From assembly GCA_013397115.1 (NCBI GenBank), contig VWZW01002539.1:248001-312000 (forward strand): 64,000 nucleotides of DNA. The letters are read 5' to 3'. Below the pieces are notes generated by a model. The model did no database searches. It was not told the origin of the DNA and worked only from the letters and a program-made list of their open reading frames with translations. This document shows, piece by piece, positions 61,891 through 64,000 of this stretch. The translations under genes were made by a program, and so were the position numbers. This DNA is from Edolisoma coerulescens (Eukaryota > Chordata > Aves > Passeriformes > Campephagidae). The first letter of the stretch is position 1. The number at the start of each line of letters is the position of its first letter.

Positions 61891-64000
61891 TTACTCTTGA
61901 ATAACCGATGGCTTCCACACCTGTGCAATGACGCCAGCTTTCTTGGCTGAAAATTTTGGCCTCGGAGCAGTAAACAAAGAGGATGTGGTGGTTTCTGGCT
62001 TGGAAAACGCAGAGTAGCCTGTGGGTGAATACGATTCGTTTCCCGGGAGAGAGGCATTTGACGGGAACAAAGGCTGGGAACCGTAGGCTGGCACGGAGTA
62101 CACCGAAGAAGGCCGGGCCCTTGTAGGAGAGCCAGCACCAGGTGGAAGGTAGGAAGGTAAAGGCAGTGTTTGCTTTGAAGTGGACAACTTCGATGTCTGC
62201 TTCATGGCAAGGCTTTCCTTAGGAGGTTGGAAAGTAAATAAAGATGGATCAAGTTGATAAGGTTGATGTTTCATAATATCCAAAGCATTGAGACCTTTCT
62301 TAGGTTTTCTTTTTGTGTTTTTGGTAGCAGCAGCAGCCTTAGAGGAAGGCTTGGTAGCAGCAGGAGGGTAAGAGGGGCAGTGGATGGGATTATAAGCAAC
62401 GGGTGGAGGTGCTCGGACATTAGGTGAGTATTTCCAAGAAGCTGGTAAAGATGGAGTTGGAGATGAGGCTCGTGCCATGTTTGCCTGCACAGTCTCTGAA
62501 TCCACCACATACTTCTCCATTCGGGAATGCCTCCTGGCAAACAGCTGTGCTCCTTTCCCACTCATAGCTGGTGGCATCTCGAAGGGAGGCTTTGTTTCTC
62601 CAGCACTTGGGGTGACTGGTGTTGACTTGGGGGCAAGGTTCGGACTCACCAGGCTGGCCTGAGGCCCTTTGAAAGGACCAGCAAGGTTAAGAGTGCTTGG
62701 GGGATGGACAGGAGAATGAGGATACTGTGGAGATTTGGGTGGTGCAGGATATGCTGCCTGAGGTGAGGCTGGTGCTGGGAAAGAAGGAGGCTTGTTGGAA
62801 GCTGCAGCTGAGGGTGACCAGACTGGTGAAACTGGAGTACCAGCAGATGGAGACACCTTGAGTGAAGGCTTTGGAGCAACAGGAGGAGGGGCCTTTTGTT
62901 TAGATGCTTGAGTCTGCATGAAATTGCAAGCTTCTGCTCCCAAACTGAGGTAGTCTTCTTCAGGTCCTGACTCAAAACCAGCTCCGGTACCTTTTTTGCC
63001 CTCTGCATTGTGTACAAGGGACAACAGGGCAGGATTAGGACTTACTTTGGGTGCATCTTTGAAATTGAACATAGGTTTGGAAGTGCTTCTTCTCTTTGCC
63101 TCTTGCAGTATCCCGGTTCTTTTGGCTGGCACGGCAATCCTTTCATCCCTGGATGCAATGTGTTCTGTGGGCTCGGTGGCTGCCCACGCGGCCGGGGCAG
63201 CCTTGCTGGCCACAGGAGCTGAGACAGGTCTGTAGAAAGCCTCAGCTGGTGGGCTGACAGAGCAGTAAGGAGGTGGTGCTGCTGCATCTGAAAGGGGACT
63301 GGTGACATTTCTTACAGGTGAAAATGGTGCAGCTGCTCGGTTTTGAACCCCAGAAGGGAAGGGCTTTGCTGTTTTATTCAAAGATGCTGCTTTCTGAGCT
63401 CCAGAGGACTGAAAAGAGAGGTTTGTGCCAGGTGCTAAGCCGAAGCCATTTTGTTGTACCACTTTGCTGTGATTCTGGCTCACATCTGTGTAGCTTTTGC
63501 TCACACAGGTCTGCTGTCTTGACATTTCCTCCTCTTTTGATTGATAGACGGAAGAGCTCACTTTCTGAAAGTTCTCTGTCATGGTGGTTTCCCTGTGCTC
63601 CTCTGTCTGCACTGTGCTTGCCTTCATCTCCTCTTGCTCCGCTGTGATCTGATCCATCCTCTGCCGCCTCTTGGCAAACATGAGGGCCCCTTTCCCTGTG
63701 CTGTCTGCAAGTGTCTGCATCTCCTCTCCACTTTTTGTCTTCTTTTCCACCTCGAGCAGACCACTGTCCCAGTCGAACGTCACGATCTTACCGTCCTTGT
63801 CAATGTCTGAGAAAAAATCTTCATCTATTTCCGACTCGCTCGTTGCAAGCAAACTCACCTCGAAAGTGTTTTCCTTGTCCCCCTCTTCACCTTCACCCTC
63901 TTCCCCCTCGTCCTCGTAACGTTCTAACTCCCCAGTCCCGTAGCTGACTAAAGTGTATTTCCTCGCCCTTTGGCGGCGCTTCTTGAACATCAACACCCCC
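61891..64000 (-). CDS. SYNPO2: SYNPO2 large exon (synaptopodin-2/myopodin), 5' cut by window edge
   Basis: An open frame of 702 codons enters from the window edge at Gly 63999 and ends TAA at 61891. The apparent first codon at 63996 is GTG for Val inside GVLMFKKRR, so this is not a start; the PDZ-containing N-terminus lies outside. Counting that Val as residue 1, the features are: a nuclear-localisation-like KKRRQRARKY (5-14); an acidic run (24-43); GKGALMFAKRRQRMD (101-115); the WW-ligand PPPY (241-244); SRDERIAVPAKRTGILQEAK (282-301) followed by RRST; and SGPEEDYLSLGAEACNFM (343-360). They continue with PPPVAPKPS (370-378), GKGAQLFARRHSRMEKYVV (480-498), and a basic LNALDIMKHQPY block. These match synaptopodin-2 of vertebrates in order. 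The protein is a mostly disordered Z-disc and stress-fibre adaptor that binds actin, alpha-actinin and filamin. In mammals its PPxY motif binds BAG3. The short isoform ends VWKPSVIQE. Confidence 0.96.
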   Translation of the reverse strand, partial: GVLMFKKRRQRARKYTLVSYGTGELERYEDEGEEGEGEEGDKENTFEVSLLATSESEIDEDFFSDIDKDGKIVTFDWDSGLLEVEKKTKSGEEMQTLADSTGKGALMFAKRRQRMDQITAEQEEMKASTVQTEEHRETTMTENFQKVSSSVYQSKEEEMSRQQTCVSKSYTDVSQNHSKVVQQNGFGLAPGTNLSFQSSGAQKAASLNKTAKPFPSGVQNRAAAPFSPVRNVTSPLSDAAAPPPYCSVSPPAEAFYRPVSAPVASKAAPAAWAATEPTEHIASRDERIAVPAKRTGILQEAKRRSTSKPMFNFKDAPKVSPNPALLSLVHNAEGKKGTGAGFESGPEEDYLSLGAEACNFMQTQASKQKAPPPVAPKPSLKVSPSAGTPVSPVWSPSAAASNKPPSFPAPASPQAAYPAPPKSPQYPHSPVHPPSTLNLAGPFKGPQASLVSPNLAPKSTPVTPSAGETKPPFEMPPAMSGKGAQLFARRHSRMEKYVVDSETVQANMARASSPTPSLPASWKYSPNVRAPPPVAYNPIHCPSYPPAATKPSSKAAAATKNTKRKPKKGLNALDIMKHQPYQLDPSLFTFQPPKESLAMKQTSKLSTSKQTLPLPSYLPPGAGSPTRARPSSVYSVPAYGSQPLFPSNASLPGNESYSPTGYSAFSKPETTTSSLFTAPRPKFSAKKAGVIAQVWKPSVIQE
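61919..61921 (-). other. SYNPO2: Alternative splice donor inside SYNPO2 large exon
   Basis: The coding sequence reads GCA CAG|GTG TGG, with the GT at 61920-61919. Splicing here removes only the last nine codons of the short form and joins, phase 0 to phase 0, to the acceptor at 50084, giving AGVIAQ followed by GRSSGR. If the site is skipped, translation continues to VWKPSVIQE and stops. This matches the known short and long SYNPO2 C-termini. Confidence 0.8.

Noticed and set aside
61878..62138. 86-codon minus-strand frame over the SYNPO2 exon end
   Set aside because: It is out of frame with the SYNPO2 reading, which carries the conserved RPKFSAKKAG-VWKPSV ending.
62477..63947. Several plus-strand frames of 60 to 109 codons opposite the SYNPO2 exon
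   Set aside because: They are shadows of the well-supported minus-strand coding exon.
1..64000. CRISPR arrays, phage or bacterial defence systems, operons, tRNA or rRNA genes
   Set aside because: No regular spacer-repeat structure, no compact gene clusters and no cloverleaf candidates were seen. The window is ordinary spliced vertebrate DNA.

Overview
This is vertebrate nuclear DNA, almost certainly from a bird. The evidence is a clear CR1 LINE fragment (19643-19812), low repeat density, long AT-rich introns, one CpG island, and spliced exons of two vertebrate striated-muscle Z-disc genes. The inferred gene order is SYNPO2, then MYOZ2, then the promoter of the next gene, all read on the minus strand. 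It matches the vertebrate SYNPO2-MYOZ2-USP53 block seen in reverse. I recognised families by eye from translated sequence; no search was run.

Layout from left to right. 1-1350: a CpG island with NRF1-like and GC-box motifs, no TATA box, and possible splice donors pointing both ways. By synteny it is the likely USP53 promoter, but no USP53 coding exon is in the window. 1350-13400: intergenic DNA with a GATA microsatellite, poly-T runs and an unexplained GC-richer block with a 193-codon open frame. 13400-29014: the whole MYOZ2 (myozenin-2/calsarcin-1) gene. All five coding exons join in phase to a 263-residue protein, and there is a candidate non-coding first exon with a combined TATA/MEF2 element. 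29020-48700: about 20 kb of intergenic DNA with motif clusters (CArG, M-CAT, MEF2) that could be muscle enhancers. 48704-64000: the 3' part of SYNPO2 (synaptopodin-2/myopodin; fesselin in birds). It consists of the large penultimate exon, cut by the window edge, an 11.8 kb intron, and an alternative C-terminal exon.

Both proteins are Z-disc adaptors known to bind alpha-actinin and filamin. MYOZ2 also tethers calcineurin, and SYNPO2 links actin and filamin to BAG3-dependent protein turnover. The most interesting observation is a 15-residue basic motif with the same spacing (G-[AV]-x-[LM]-F-x-[KR]-R-x-x-R, usually ending K-Y). It occurs three times in the SYNPO2 exon and once in MYOZ2. I found no mobile defence system, CRISPR array, operon or other exotic system. 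The novelty here is limited to motifs, splice choices and regulatory elements.
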